From NCBI GenBank assembly GCA_012269545.1, contig JAAXKB010000002.1:62001-126000 (forward strand): 64,000 bases of DNA, written 5' to 3'. The position numbers and the translations under genes were made by a program. Position 1 is the stretch's first letter. The number at the start of each line of letters is the position of its first letter. The DNA is from Gammaproteobacteria bacterium (GTDB lineage Bacteria > Pseudomonadota > Gammaproteobacteria > Pseudomonadales > Azotimanducaceae). Shown in pieces: positions 27,629 to 39,588 of the stretch. Below the pieces are notes generated by a model that saw only the letters and a program-made list of their open reading frames with translations, searched no databases and was not told the DNA's origin.

Positions 27629-28123
27629 ATGACTCTACTAAAAATACTTCACCACCCGGATCCGCGCCTGCGCACCAAGGCAACCCCGGTAGAAACCTTT
27701 GACAGCGGTCTGACCGCTTTTGCTCAAAATATGCTTGAGACCATGTACGCCGCTCCGGGCATTGGTCTGGCCGCCACCCAAGTAAACGTGCATAAACGGA
27801 TCATCGTTGTAGATGTAAGTGAGGCTAACGATCAACCTCATACCCTGATCAACCCCGTGCTGGAAACGCATGGAAAAAAAATCAAGAGTGAGGAAGGCTG
27901 CCTTTCCGTACCCGAGATTTACGAGTCAGTTGAACGGTTCGAATATGTAAATGTCACGGCTCAGGGTGTAGACGGCAGACCGATAGAGTTTACTGCCGAT
28001 GGCATGCTATCCATTTGCATCCAGCACGAGTGCGATCACTTGGAGGGAAAACTCTTTGTAGACTACCTTTCTAGCCTAAAACGCGGCCGCATTAGCAAAA
28101 AACTGCGTGAACGAGTCCGCTAG
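27629..28123 (+). CDS. def: Peptide deformylase
   Basis: A 164-residue iron metalloenzyme that removes formyl from nascent proteins. All three motifs are intact: GIGLAATQ, EGCLSVP (metal Cys) and QHECDHLEGKLF (two metal His, catalytic Glu). The frame is open 26 codons upstream, but the ATG at 27629 (MTLLKILHHPDPRLR) matches the normal N-terminus. It overlaps fmt. Confidence 0.96.
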   Translation: MTLLKILHHPDPRLRTKATPVETFDSGLTAFAQNMLETMYAAPGIGLAATQVNVHKRIIVVDVSEANDQPHTLINPVLETHGKKIKSEEGCLSVPEIYESVERFEYVNVTAQGVDGRPIEFTADGMLSICIQHECDHLEGKLFVDYLSSLKRGRISKKLRERVR

Positions 28124-29114
28124 ATTGGCTGACCAACCCAGCAAGCTGAGATTGGCCTTTGCCGGCAGTCCCGACTTCGCCGCCCGAATTCTCGCCGTGC
28201 TCCAAGATTCTTCCGTACCGTGTGAATTCGTGCTCACTCAACCCGATCGGCCAAGTGGGCGCGGGCGCAAACTGACTCCCAACCCAGTCAAAACCGTTGC
28301 CGCCAACTGGGGGTTACCGGTTTTGCAGCCAACGAGCCTGCGCGATCCCACATCTGCTGCAGCATTACGAGCATTTGCGCCAGACGTACTGATTGTCGCG
28401 GCCTATGGCTTACTCTTGCCCGAGCACGTACTGAACATTCCGACCTACGGCTGTATCAACGTGCATGCTTCGCTGTTACCGCGTTGGCGAGGTGCTGCAC
28501 CCATCGAGAGGGCCGTCATGGCCGGCGACCTCGAAACGGGTGTGACCATTATGCAAATGGAGAAAGGCCTCGACACGGGTCCAGTTTACGCAAGCGAATC
28601 CTTGATGATCGACGACTACGACGATGTTGGGGCTCTTGAAAACCAACTTGCAGAAACTGGGGCTCACTTACTCATCAACGTTCTTAAAAAGCTACCCCAG
28701 CACCCCACGCCACAGCCCACAGACGGCGTCACCTACGCGCACAAACTGACGGCGACAGATCGCATCATTGATTGGACACAGAGTGCAGCGGAGATTGCAC
28801 GACATATTTGGGCTCTCAACCGTCGTATGCCCGCGATCACCACAATCGGACAAACGCAGGTGCAGATCCTAGAGGCATCGGCGGTTAATGAGCTGACAGA
28901 AATCGAGCCGGAAGGCAGACCGGGTCGGCAAACCCAGGCCAGCAAGAAGACTATTACGATCGAATGCGGTTCGGGATGGATACAGGTGTCCAAACTCAAG
29001 ATCAATCGAGGTAAGGGTTTACCGATGGACGCAGCAGCAGCTCGGAACGGATATCCAGACGTGTTCCAAGCGGGTGCCGTTTTTTCATCTGCGCAGGCTC
29101 AGTCCTTGTCATGA
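28107..29114 (+). CDS. fmt: Methionyl-tRNA formyltransferase
   Basis: A 335-residue enzyme that formylates initiator Met-tRNA. Key blocks are AFAGSPDFAARIL, the folate-binding VNVHASLLPRWRGAAPI (written as part of CINVHASLL...), and MEKGLDTGPVY. The start is uncertain: a GTG at 28107 overlaps def by 17 bases, and a TTG at 28125 would shorten it by six residues. Neither has a strong ribosome-binding site. Confidence 0.93.
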   Translation: MNESARLADQPSKLRLAFAGSPDFAARILAVLQDSSVPCEFVLTQPDRPSGRGRKLTPNPVKTVAANWGLPVLQPTSLRDPTSAAALRAFAPDVLIVAAYGLLLPEHVLNIPTYGCINVHASLLPRWRGAAPIERAVMAGDLETGVTIMQMEKGLDTGPVYASESLMIDDYDDVGALENQLAETGAHLLINVLKKLPQHPTPQPTDGVTYAHKLTATDRIIDWTQSAAEIARHIWALNRRMPAITTIGQTQVQILEASAVNELTEIEPEGRPGRQTQASKKTITIECGSGWIQVSKLKINRGKGLPMDAAAARNGYPDVFQAGAVFSSAQAQSLS

Positions 29115-30523
29115 CACGTGACGCAACAGATAGCCAAGGCCAGCGAAGCGCCAATACCCGTTTGGATATCGCACGCGCCCTCACCCACGTAGTGGGTCAT
29201 CGACGCACCATTGAATGGGTGAGAGCGGAACGCCCCCAATGGCTCCAAAGCTCACTCCACAGTGAACTGCTTTACGGCACACTGCGGCACTATCTTTCCT
29301 TAACCGCAGCGATTCAAAAACACTTAAAACGGCCCCTCAAAAAAAAGGACTTAGATCTTCAAAACCTCTTGTTAGTGGGCGCTTACCAACTGCAACACAC
29401 CGCTGTAGCTGACTACGCTGCGATAAATGAATGTGTCGACGCATGCAGGGGCCTTGGTAAGCCTTGGGCAAAAGGCCTAGTAAACGGAGTCCTACGCGCG
29501 CTTCAGCGCCAAGAAAGAATCGAACCTGCAACCGAGGCGCTGGCGGAAAGAGATCACCCCGAGTGGCTCCGCATCTTACTTCATCGGCAATACGGCAAAA
29601 ATGCGTTGGAACTCATGGAAGCAAACAATCGACGCGCACCCATGACCCTGCGCATCAACCAGATCGCCACCCGTCCGGACGTTTTCAAGCAACGCCTAAA
29701 GAACGCAAACATTCCATTTACCGATGGCCCTTGGGAGGAAACGGTTACGCTACTTGAACCTCAGGTTGCCGCCGACCTCCCCGGTTGGACGCAGGGGGAA
29801 TGTGCCGTTCAAGACCAAGCAGCTCAGCACGCTGCTCATCTCATCATAAGCGCACTTAGGCAGAAGAATCCTAACGCTTCTCCCATCAAGGTATTGGACG
29901 CATGCGCCGCCCCCGGCGGAAAGCTGTTCCACGTGCGTGAGGCGTTGACCCAAGAGCACATCGCACACTATCTGTTTGCTCTCGACAACAAGGCGACGCG
30001 ACTGCAAGAACTCAGCGAGATCGCAACGCGGTTGGGTCATGCCACTCATGCCCATGCCGATGGTTCAACGCCGCGAACCGAATCTATCGGCCTCATTTGC
30101 GCAGACGGTTGTGCAACCGATCTACCCTTCCCGGATCCCTTCGATGTCATACTGATCGATGCCCCATGTTCCGGCAGCGGCACCATCAGACGGAACCCTG
30201 ACATCCGCATGCTGCTCAGCCAAAAAGTGCTCTTAGAGCACCAAGTCTTGCAGCGTCAGCTGCTACAGAATTTATGGCAACGCTTAATGCCTGGGGGTAC
30301 TCTTGTTTACTCCACATGCTCCGTTTTTTCTGAGGAAAACGATCAGGTGATACAAAGCTTCCTCGGCAGCACTGCCGACGCCCTAGTCGTTCGCCCAAGC
30401 TTCGCAACGGGCAGAGCAACTCAGCATGGCTGGCAGCTGCTGCCCACAGAGCCACTCACCGATGGCTTCTACTATTGCGTGCTGGAAAAAGGCAGGCATT
30501 ACACAAAGGCAAATTCACCGTGA
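29111..30523 (+). CDS. rsmB: 16S rRNA (cytosine-967-C5)-methyltransferase
   Basis: A 470-residue protein with an N-terminal NusB-like RNA-binding domain (about 15-155) and a C-terminal SAM methyltransferase domain. VLDACAAPGGK is the SAM site, DAPCSGSGTIRRNPDI holds one catalytic Cys, and VYSTCSVFSEEND holds the other. It overlaps fmt by four bases and trkA by four. Confidence 0.95.
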   Translation: MTRDATDSQGQRSANTRLDIARALTHVVGHRRTIEWVRAERPQWLQSSLHSELLYGTLRHYLSLTAAIQKHLKRPLKKKDLDLQNLLLVGAYQLQHTAVADYAAINECVDACRGLGKPWAKGLVNGVLRALQRQERIEPATEALAERDHPEWLRILLHRQYGKNALELMEANNRRAPMTLRINQIATRPDVFKQRLKNANIPFTDGPWEETVTLLEPQVAADLPGWTQGECAVQDQAAQHAAHLIISALRQKNPNASPIKVLDACAAPGGKLFHVREALTQEHIAHYLFALDNKATRLQELSEIATRLGHATHAHADGSTPRTESIGLICADGCATDLPFPDPFDVILIDAPCSGSGTIRRNPDIRMLLSQKVLLEHQVLQRQLLQNLWQRLMPGGTLVYSTCSVFSEENDQVIQSFLGSTADALVVRPSFATGRATQHGWQLLPTEPLTDGFYYCVLEKGRHYTKANSP

Positions 30524-31893
30524 AAATACTGATTCTTGGCGCGGGTCAAGTGGGTGGCACATTGGCTGAGAGCCTCGCGCTGGAGGCCTTCGATATCACC
30601 CTGGTAGATATCGACAGCGTGCGCCTGAACGAATTATCCATCCGTCTGGACATTCAAACCATCGAAGGCTCAGCCTCGCACCCTGACGTTTTGCGGCGGG
30701 CGGGGGCAGATGACGCAGATATGTTGATTGCCGTTACGTCCAGCGATGAGATCAACATGGTTGCCTGTCAGGTCTGTTACTCGCTATTTCGCACGCCTAT
30801 GAAGATTGCTCGAATACGATCCTCTGCCTACCTCGACAAGGAAGGCTTTTTCCATAAGAACCACATGCCAATCGACCGGCTAATTAACCCGGAGGCAGTG
30901 GTCACAGAGCAAATTCACGAACTCCTCAGCCACCCCGGTGCGCTGGACGTCGCCGACTTTGCCAATGGCAGAGTACAGCTGGTGGCTATGCGTGCAGTTC
31001 ACGGCGGACCCTTAGTCGGTCACGCCCTAAGCTTTCTGCGCGAAGACATGCCAAACGCTGACACCCGGGTAGCCGCCATTTTCCGTCGCGGTCAGTCCAT
31101 TGTTCCCCGCGGTGATACCGTGATCGAAGCTGACGATGAGGTCTTTTTCATCGCTGCTAGGGAGCACATCACAAAGGTCATGGGGGAGCTGCGGAAAGCA
31201 GAACAGCCTTACCGGCGTATTACCATCATGGGCGGCGGCAACATCGGTGCAAGGCTGGCCTCGGAAATCGACAAAGAGTACGCCGTTAAACTCGTCGAAC
31301 TCAGCCCCGAACGGGCAAAGACATTGGCGGATCAACTGCATAATACGGTGGTCATACAAGGCAACGCGACGGATCGCGAGTTACTGCTCGAAGAGAATAT
31401 TGAACAGTGCGACGCGTTTTGCGCCCTCACCAATGACGATGAGGTCAACATAATGTCTTCCTTGATGGCAAAGCGCCTAGGGGTTAGACAGGTCATCACG
31501 TTGATCACCAAGCCCGCCTATGTCGATCTCGTCCAAGGTGGAGAAATCGATGTAGCCATCTCGCCGCAACAAGCCACTACCGGGTCAGTGCTCTCTCATG
31601 TGCGCAAGGCCGACGTCGCTCGAGTTCATAGTTTACGACGCGGTGCTGCGGAGGCCATTGAGGCCATTGCTCACGGGGACGCGTCCAGCTCCCGCGTGGT
31701 TGGCCGACGAATCAACGAGCTAAAGCTTCCCAGTGGGGTCACGATTGGCGCGATCGTGCGCGGCGAGGAAGTTCTTATTGCTCACGATGACGTTCTTATT
31801 GCTTCCGACGACCACGTGATCCTCTTCATGGTCGACAAAACCAAGGTGCCAGCGGTAGAACGTCTTTTTCAAGTCAGCATGAATTTCTTCTGA
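30520..31893 (+). CDS. trkA: Trk potassium uptake regulator TrkA
   Basis: A 457-residue cytoplasmic gating protein with two tandem RCK units. Each has a nucleotide-binding Rossmann domain (ILILGAGQVGGTLAESL near 2-18; ITIMGGGNIGARLASE near 233-248) followed by a TrkA-C domain. The GTG at 30520 overlaps the rsmB stop (GTGA) and gives the normal N-terminus; fifteen further codons are open upstream. It binds NAD(H) and controls the TrkH channel encoded next. Confidence 0.95.
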   Translation: MKILILGAGQVGGTLAESLALEAFDITLVDIDSVRLNELSIRLDIQTIEGSASHPDVLRRAGADDADMLIAVTSSDEINMVACQVCYSLFRTPMKIARIRSSAYLDKEGFFHKNHMPIDRLINPEAVVTEQIHELLSHPGALDVADFANGRVQLVAMRAVHGGPLVGHALSFLREDMPNADTRVAAIFRRGQSIVPRGDTVIEADDEVFFIAAREHITKVMGELRKAEQPYRRITIMGGGNIGARLASEIDKEYAVKLVELSPERAKTLADQLHNTVVIQGNATDRELLLEENIEQCDAFCALTNDDEVNIMSSLMAKRLGVRQVITLITKPAYVDLVQGGEIDVAISPQQATTGSVLSHVRKADVARVHSLRRGAAEAIEAIAHGDASSSRVVGRRINELKLPSGVTIGAIVRGEEVLIAHDDVLIASDDHVILFMVDKTKVPAVERLFQVSMNFF

Positions 31894-31902
31894 CCCACAT
31901 TT

Positions 31903-33348
31903 ATGCATCTCTCTGTCATCTTTCGCGTTACCGGAACGTTGTTAACATGCTTCAGCGCAACGTTCATACCGCCCATGCTGGTGGCGTTGTATTTCGGTGA
32001 CCAGACCCTGCATACCTTTAGCACCGCGCTACTGCTCACCTTGGGTTGCGGTTTATGCATGTGGCTGCCGCTGCGAGGAAATCGCGAGCTGCGCGGCGGG
32101 GACGGGTTCTTAATTACCGCACTGTTCTATTTGGGTCTTGGGCTGTTTGGCGCAATTCCCTTTCTACTCGCGCCCAATTTAGATCTGGCCTTTGTCGACG
32201 CGGTATTTGAATCCATGTCTGGACTGACAACGACAGGTGCCACGGTGCTGGTCAATTTGGACGACATGCCAAAGTCACTATTGTTCTATCGGCAACAGCT
32301 GCAGTGGTTTGGGGGCATGGGCATCATCGTTCTGGCCGTCGCGATTTTCCCGATGTTGGGGATCGGTGGCATGCAGCTTTACCGAACAGAATCTCCCGGC
32401 CCGGTAAAGGACAACAAACTAACGCCGCGCATTACCGAAACAGCCAAGGCGCTCTGGTACATTTATTTAAGCCTTACCGTTGCCTGTGCGTTGGCCTACT
32501 GGTACGCCGGCATGAGTGTGTTCGACGCAGTCAGTCACAGTTTTGCAACGGTTGCCATCGGCGGATTCTCGACTCATGACGCCAGTATTGGCTTTTTCAA
32601 CAGCCCAGCAATCGAGGCTGTCGCCTGTGTGTTCATGGTGCTATCTGGCGTTAATTTTGGCCTGCACTTCTTAGTTTGGCGCCGCAAAGATCTCCGTTTA
32701 TACCTCGCAGACTATGAGGTCAGAACCTATTTTTTGATGCTGCTGTTTGTGAGCATTGCGGTAGTCAGCATTCTCCTCAACACACCCGGCACGCAAGACT
32801 CTGCCATCAGACACGGTATTTTTCAGACGATTTCTTTTGCCACAACAACAGGTTTCATCACGGAAAATGTCTCCCAATGGCCTTCAGCAGCGCCGACTAT
32901 CCTGTTGCTGGCCGCTTTCGCCGGCGGGTGTGCCGGTTCAACTGCGGGTGGCATCAAGCTCGTAAGAGTTCTGATGATTTACCTTCAGGGCATGCGCGAG
33001 GTCCGGCGTTTAATCCATCCCAATGGGGTTTTCCCTATCAAGCTCGGTAAAATGCCTGTATCGGACCGGCTGATTGAGTCCGTCTGGAGCTTTTTCAGCG
33101 TCTACGTACTCATTTTTCTGCTGTCGGTTACGGTGATTATGCTATCGAGTGATTTAGATTTCTTGACCGCTTTTTCTGCCGTTGGCGCAACACTGAACAA
33201 CCTTGGACCAGGGCTTGGTGATGTGGCGAATAACTACGCGGGGCTAGATCCGGGCGTCAAATGGGTGCTCATGTTCAACATGATGCTTGGCCGCTTAGAG
33301 ATCTTCACTCTACTGGTGCTGCTAACTCCCGCCTATTGGCGGCGGTAA
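31903..33348 (+). CDS. trkH: Trk potassium uptake membrane subunit TrkH
   Basis: A 481-residue potassium translocation protein with four pore repeats. The filter-like loops are LTTTGATV, ATVAIGGFST, TTTGFITEN and TLNNLGPGLGDV. It lies nine bases after trkA. Its end overlaps the convergent acyltransferase gene by 16 bases. Confidence 0.95.
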   Translation: MHLSVIFRVTGTLLTCFSATFIPPMLVALYFGDQTLHTFSTALLLTLGCGLCMWLPLRGNRELRGGDGFLITALFYLGLGLFGAIPFLLAPNLDLAFVDAVFESMSGLTTTGATVLVNLDDMPKSLLFYRQQLQWFGGMGIIVLAVAIFPMLGIGGMQLYRTESPGPVKDNKLTPRITETAKALWYIYLSLTVACALAYWYAGMSVFDAVSHSFATVAIGGFSTHDASIGFFNSPAIEAVACVFMVLSGVNFGLHFLVWRRKDLRLYLADYEVRTYFLMLLFVSIAVVSILLNTPGTQDSAIRHGIFQTISFATTTGFITENVSQWPSAAPTILLLAAFAGGCAGSTAGGIKLVRVLMIYLQGMREVRRLIHPNGVFPIKLGKMPVSDRLIESVWSFFSVYVLIFLLSVTVIMLSSDLDFLTAFSAVGATLNNLGPGLGDVANNYAGLDPGVKWVLMFNMMLGRLEIFTLLVLLTPAYWRR

Positions 33349-34226
33349 AGATCTGGTCTGTCCTTACCCAAGCGCCGAAAGCGTTTGTAGGACCATTGGT
33401 ATTGAGCAGGATCGCGACGAACGATTTTTTCAATACTTGCGTTTAGTGCAGCCGCATAGATCTGCTCATCGTCACTGGCTAATCCCTCGGCTGGGTCCTC
33501 AAAGCTCAGCCGATAGCGGATGCCATCCTCGCCTATCTCTCGCCATGCTGCAGCCATTAGCACCGTAGGATGACCTACGTTCATCAACCGCTTACCTAAC
33601 AACATAGTTAACGCGTCTCGGCCAAAAAAGGGTGCAATAACACCACCGCCGTTAGCTGCTGGCACCTGATCCGGCAGCACAACGACCAAACCTCCAGATT
33701 TGAGTCCGCGCATCAGCCCACGTAACCCCGACGCAGTAGTGGGATACATATTCGCGCCCTGCCGCTGACGGGTGTTGACGATACTTTCCTCTAGGGCAGC
33801 CATATTTGGCGGGTCATAAAGCGCGGAAATCGGATAGGCGCGGCCCAGGTATATGCTCAAAAATTCCCAACATCCAAAATGAGGCATAAGCAAGATCACA
33901 CCATTCCCCTGTCGCCAAGCGCGCTGCAGGCGATGCTCGCCCTCAACGCCGCTGATTTTTTCTAACAATTTGTCAATGGGGCGATATTGCAGGTAGGCAA
34001 ACTCGAACAACAGCAGAGAGGCATGAGTCAGCGATGCACGCACCTGCTCGTCTTGAGATCCTTGATCAAGATCTGGAAAACAGTGTGCAATGTTGATTCG
34101 GCTCACTCTCGCCATATCGGTTTTGAATCGAGTAAGCAGCGTCGAGAGGCCTTTGGCAACGTGCACAGCCCAGCGGTCAGGGATCAAGTTAAGCAGCCTA
34201 AATAGGCTAGCAATAAAAAACTTCAC
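33333..34226 (-). CDS. LpxL/HtrB-family lipid A acyltransferase
   Basis: A 297-residue inner-membrane acyltransferase of the lauroyl/myristoyl transferase family. The catalytic H-x4-E motif is MPHFGCWEFLSIYLG, and VVLPDQVPAANGGGVIAPFFG is the second family block. The chain length it adds cannot be told. It overlaps tag by four bases. Confidence 0.9.
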   Translation of the reverse strand: MKFFIASLFRLLNLIPDRWAVHVAKGLSTLLTRFKTDMARVSRINIAHCFPDLDQGSQDEQVRASLTHASLLLFEFAYLQYRPIDKLLEKISGVEGEHRLQRAWRQGNGVILLMPHFGCWEFLSIYLGRAYPISALYDPPNMAALEESIVNTRQRQGANMYPTTASGLRGLMRGLKSGGLVVVLPDQVPAANGGGVIAPFFGRDALTMLLGKRLMNVGHPTVLMAAAWREIGEDGIRYRLSFEDPAEGLASDDEQIYAAALNASIEKIVRRDPAQYQWSYKRFRRLGKDRPDLYRRQ

Positions 34227-34807
34227 CGCGACTTCAATGCCTGTTGCACAAGAGGTTCACAAACCTCATGACGCCAACAATGGGGGTGGTGGTCGTTGAC
34301 CATACCGGCGCTCTGCATAAAGGCATAACAAATTGTCGGGCCGACAAATCGAAAGCCCGCTTTCTTCAGCCCCTTGGACATTAATACCGACTGCGCTGTC
34401 TGCGAAGGCACGGCGCTGGGTTTTTTCTCATCAGCCGCCGCCGCGAAGGACCAAAGCCATGTGGCAAAGTCAGCGATACCCAGCATGCTGCGTGCGTTGC
34501 CTACCAACGCTTCAAGTTTTCCCCTGTGCCGGATCAATCCAGCGTCTAGCACCCACCGCTCTATCGCCGCAGGTTTCGTTTTCGCGAGCATCCGTGGGTC
34601 GAAACCAGCAAATACCTCATCCATGTAAGCACGTTTGTTTAGCACCGTTATCCAAGACAAACCCGCCTGTTGACCTTCTAGCATCAGAAGGCGAAACAGA
34701 GCATTGCTATCCTTCAGTGGCACTCCCCACTCGGTATCGTGGTACTCCCGATAAAGCTCGCTACTTTCGCACCAAGAGCAACGGAAGAGGTTTTGCTCTG
34801 ACGACAT
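34223..34807 (-). CDS. tag: DNA-3-methyladenine glycosylase I
   Basis: A 194-residue base-excision repair enzyme with the family's zinc site: an N-terminal Cys and His (FRCSWCESSELYREYHDTEWG) and a C-terminal His-Cys cluster (NDHHPHCWRH). The ILNKR-like pocket block here is SWITVLNKRAYMDEVFAGFD. It lies 17 bases downstream of the gyrB stop on the same strand. Confidence 0.95.
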   Translation of the reverse strand: MSSEQNLFRCSWCESSELYREYHDTEWGVPLKDSNALFRLLMLEGQQAGLSWITVLNKRAYMDEVFAGFDPRMLAKTKPAAIERWVLDAGLIRHRGKLEALVGNARSMLGIADFATWLWSFAAAADEKKPSAVPSQTAQSVLMSKGLKKAGFRFVGPTICYAFMQSAGMVNDHHPHCWRHEVCEPLVQQALKSR

Positions 34808-34824
34808 GTTCGAGGGCCGATAAA

Positions 34825-37263
<2,439 letters not shown>

Positions 37264-37291
37264 TCAGGCCGTGTAATTTAGCACAAAACTG

Positions 37292-38380
37292 TCAGGAGTT
37301 CTGAGTTACTGAACCGTGTTCCACGTGGAACACGCGAGCGGTATCCAGAGAAGATATACCCAACAAGTGCTCTGGCTGGTCTGTGGTTGTTGCGATTACT
37401 TGACACCCCATGACCTGGAGCTCTGAGAAAAACCGCTCTCGATGATATTCATCCAGCTCTGCCCCAAAATCATCTAACAGCAAAATCGGCTGTACGCTGC
37501 TACGCTTGCCAAGTTCTGCGGAGTAACTTAGCGTGATTGCGCTGGCAATTAACTTGGCTTGGCCGCGGGACACGATCGTTTTCGCAGGAATACCGTTAAC
37601 TCGAACATCAACGTCCGCCCGGTGAGGTCCCACATGCGTTGTCGCGTATTGCTTATCCCGCTCGTAAGACCCCCCGAGTTGTTCCAGCATCTCCTCCGTA
37701 CTGAACCCAGAACCGTGGTAGCGAAGATCACATGAAAAGTCTGCTTGCATTCGACCAAGCGTTTGATGAAGTTGCGTATCTAAAGCATCTACAAAACGCC
37801 GCCTCCAAATGTTGATCTCTGCAGCTGTCGCCGCGAGTGTTTCCACCCAAGGGTCCCGGGCGAAGTCACTTGACGGACTCGTTTTTAACCATACGGCTCG
37901 CTGAGTTAACGCTTTACGAAAACGCTGAGCTGAAACTAGGTAATTTGGTTCCACGTGGAACAATCCCCAATCGATAAACTCTCGACGGATGGCTGGTCCG
38001 TCAAGAACAAGATCTGCAACTCCGGGCAGAAGTGTCTGCAAGGGCAGCAGCTCTGCATACCTCGATTGGCGATTAACCGGATGACTGTCGATTCGTGCTT
38101 CGTTAGCGCCGGTCGAGGATTTGCTTCGGGCTAAACTGTGGCGCATCGCGCCAGAAGCAACCTCTCCGCGAACAAGTAGCTCTGACTGATCGTGACATAT
38201 CAACTGTTTTGCGTGCGGAGTGCGAAATGACCGCCCCCGCGCTAGAAGATGTATGGCTTCGAGAAGCGCCGTTTTTCCTGCTCCGTTCTCACCCACCAAC
38301 ATATTAATCCCTGGCGAGAGAGCGAGATCGGCTTGGGCAATATTACGGAAATGCGTAACGGTTAGCGTCGCGAGATACAA
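37292..38380 (-). CDS. recF: DNA replication and repair protein RecF
   Basis: A 362-residue SMC-like ATPase that helps load RecA at gaps. Walker A is MLVGENGAGKTALLEAIHLL, the signature motif is VSRGQAKLIASAI, and Walker B is PILLLDDFGAELD. It follows dnaN with seven bases between. The coding sequence contains two parS palindromes, at 37317-37332 and 37947-37962. Confidence 0.96.
   Translation of the reverse strand: MYLATLTVTHFRNIAQADLALSPGINMLVGENGAGKTALLEAIHLLARGRSFRTPHAKQLICHDQSELLVRGEVASGAMRHSLARSKSSTGANEARIDSHPVNRQSRYAELLPLQTLLPGVADLVLDGPAIRREFIDWGLFHVEPNYLVSAQRFRKALTQRAVWLKTSPSSDFARDPWVETLAATAAEINIWRRRFVDALDTQLHQTLGRMQADFSCDLRYHGSGFSTEEMLEQLGGSYERDKQYATTHVGPHRADVDVRVNGIPAKTIVSRGQAKLIASAITLSYSAELGKRSSVQPILLLDDFGAELDEYHRERFFSELQVMGCQVIATTTDQPEHLLGISSLDTARVFHVEHGSVTQNS
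37317..37332. promoter_or_regulatory. parS: parS centromere site 1 (in recF 3' end)
   Basis: TGTTCCACGTGGAACA is a perfect 16-bp palindrome, extending to 20 bp (37315-37334). It differs from the Bacillus-type parS consensus TGTTTCACGTGAAACA only at symmetric positions and equals the Pseudomonas form apart from the terminal base. It is the expected binding site of the ParB encoded at 49038. Confidence 0.93.
37947..37962. promoter_or_regulatory. parS: parS centromere site 2 (in recF)
   Basis: GGTTCCACGTGGAACA has a perfect 14-bp palindromic core. Its reverse complement, TGTTCCACGTGGAACC, is the pseudomonad parS sequence. It lies 630 bases from the first site in the same gene. Confidence 0.92.
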
Positions 38381-38387
38381 ATCTCAA

Positions 38388-39494
38388 CTACAGCCTCATC
38401 GGCATTACGACGTACACGGCATCACTGTTTTCAGGTGCTTCTAGCAACGCCGAGCTGTTCGCATCGCTAACGCTCATTTGGACCTGATCACCTTCTAAAA
38501 CAGACAGCACGTCTAGCAAATAGCTGACGTTGAAGCCTATTTCCAGTTGCTCTCCTGAAAACTGCACTGGTACCGTCTCTTCTGCTTCTTCTTGTTCGGG
38601 GTTATTCGCTTGAATCGTTAGTGATTCGGGTGTTATTGCCAGACGAACGCCCCTGTATTTTTCATTGGATAAAATCGAAGCTCGCAGAAAACCTTGTCTA
38701 AGCGTATCCCTATCACCGCTGAGAACTCGTGACACATCTTTGGGCACAACTTTTTCGTAATCCGGAAATTGGCCATCAACCAGCTTTGTCGTCAGCGTCA
38801 CACCGCCCTTAGTTACTTTCAGGTGATTACTGCCCAGTTGAATCGAAAGATCCTCTTCTTCTTCATCCAGCAAGCGGCCCATTTCAACCACTGCTTTGCG
38901 CGGCACGATCGCCTGCTTTGCCGTTCCAGATCCCGCATTTGATTGACAAGGCTTAGAGGCCATAGCAAGACGATGGCCGTCTGTTGCCACAGCTCGAAGG
39001 GTGTTTTCGCTTATCTCCAAGAGCATGCCATTCAAAAAGACCCTGACATCCTGTTGCGCCATGGCGAAGCTGACTTGGTCAATCAATTGACCTATCTGCT
39101 TCTGTGGCAGCGTCACGACAACATCCGAGTCGCTGTTTTCCACTTTGGGAAAATCGACCGCAGGCAAGGTGGCGAGCGTGAAACGGCTACGCCCACTGCG
39201 AATGACCGCGCGCTCTCCTTCAACTGCGACCGATACGTCCGCGCCATCCGGTAATGCTCGCCAGATATCGGCAAGTTTTCGCGCAGGTATCGTTACCTCA
39301 CCATGCTGTTCGACGGGAACAGCGCAGTTCGCAATCATTTCGACTTCTAAATCTGTTCCGGTCAGCGACAAACCATTTTCATCGGCCTGTATCAGCAAAT
39401 TCGCTAAAACGGGGAGCGTTTGACGCCTTTCTACAACACCCGTTACCAGCTGTAATGGCTTTAACAGGGCTTCTCTAGGGATCGTAAATTTCAT
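38388..39494 (-). CDS. dnaN: DNA polymerase III beta sliding clamp
   Basis: A 368-residue ring-forming processivity factor with three clamp domains. It begins MKFTIPREALLKPLQLVTGVVERRQTLP (here split: MKFTIPREALLKPL then QLVTGVVERRQTLP) and ends with the typical YVVMPMRL. It is the second gene of the dnaA cluster, 94 bases after dnaA. Confidence 0.97.
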   Translation of the reverse strand: MKFTIPREALLKPLQLVTGVVERRQTLPVLANLLIQADENGLSLTGTDLEVEMIANCAVPVEQHGEVTIPARKLADIWRALPDGADVSVAVEGERAVIRSGRSRFTLATLPAVDFPKVENSDSDVVVTLPQKQIGQLIDQVSFAMAQQDVRVFLNGMLLEISENTLRAVATDGHRLAMASKPCQSNAGSGTAKQAIVPRKAVVEMGRLLDEEEEDLSIQLGSNHLKVTKGGVTLTTKLVDGQFPDYEKVVPKDVSRVLSGDRDTLRQGFLRASILSNEKYRGVRLAITPESLTIQANNPEQEEAEETVPVQFSGEQLEIGFNVSYLLDVLSVLEGDQVQMSVSDANSSALLEAPENSDAVYVVMPMRL

Positions 39495-39588
39495 TATTTT
39501 TACACCTTCTTCGCTAACCCTGCGCTCCGATCACGAGGATTCAAAGCAAGGGGAAAGACATGCGTCCTTTTTACATCCAACCGATTGA

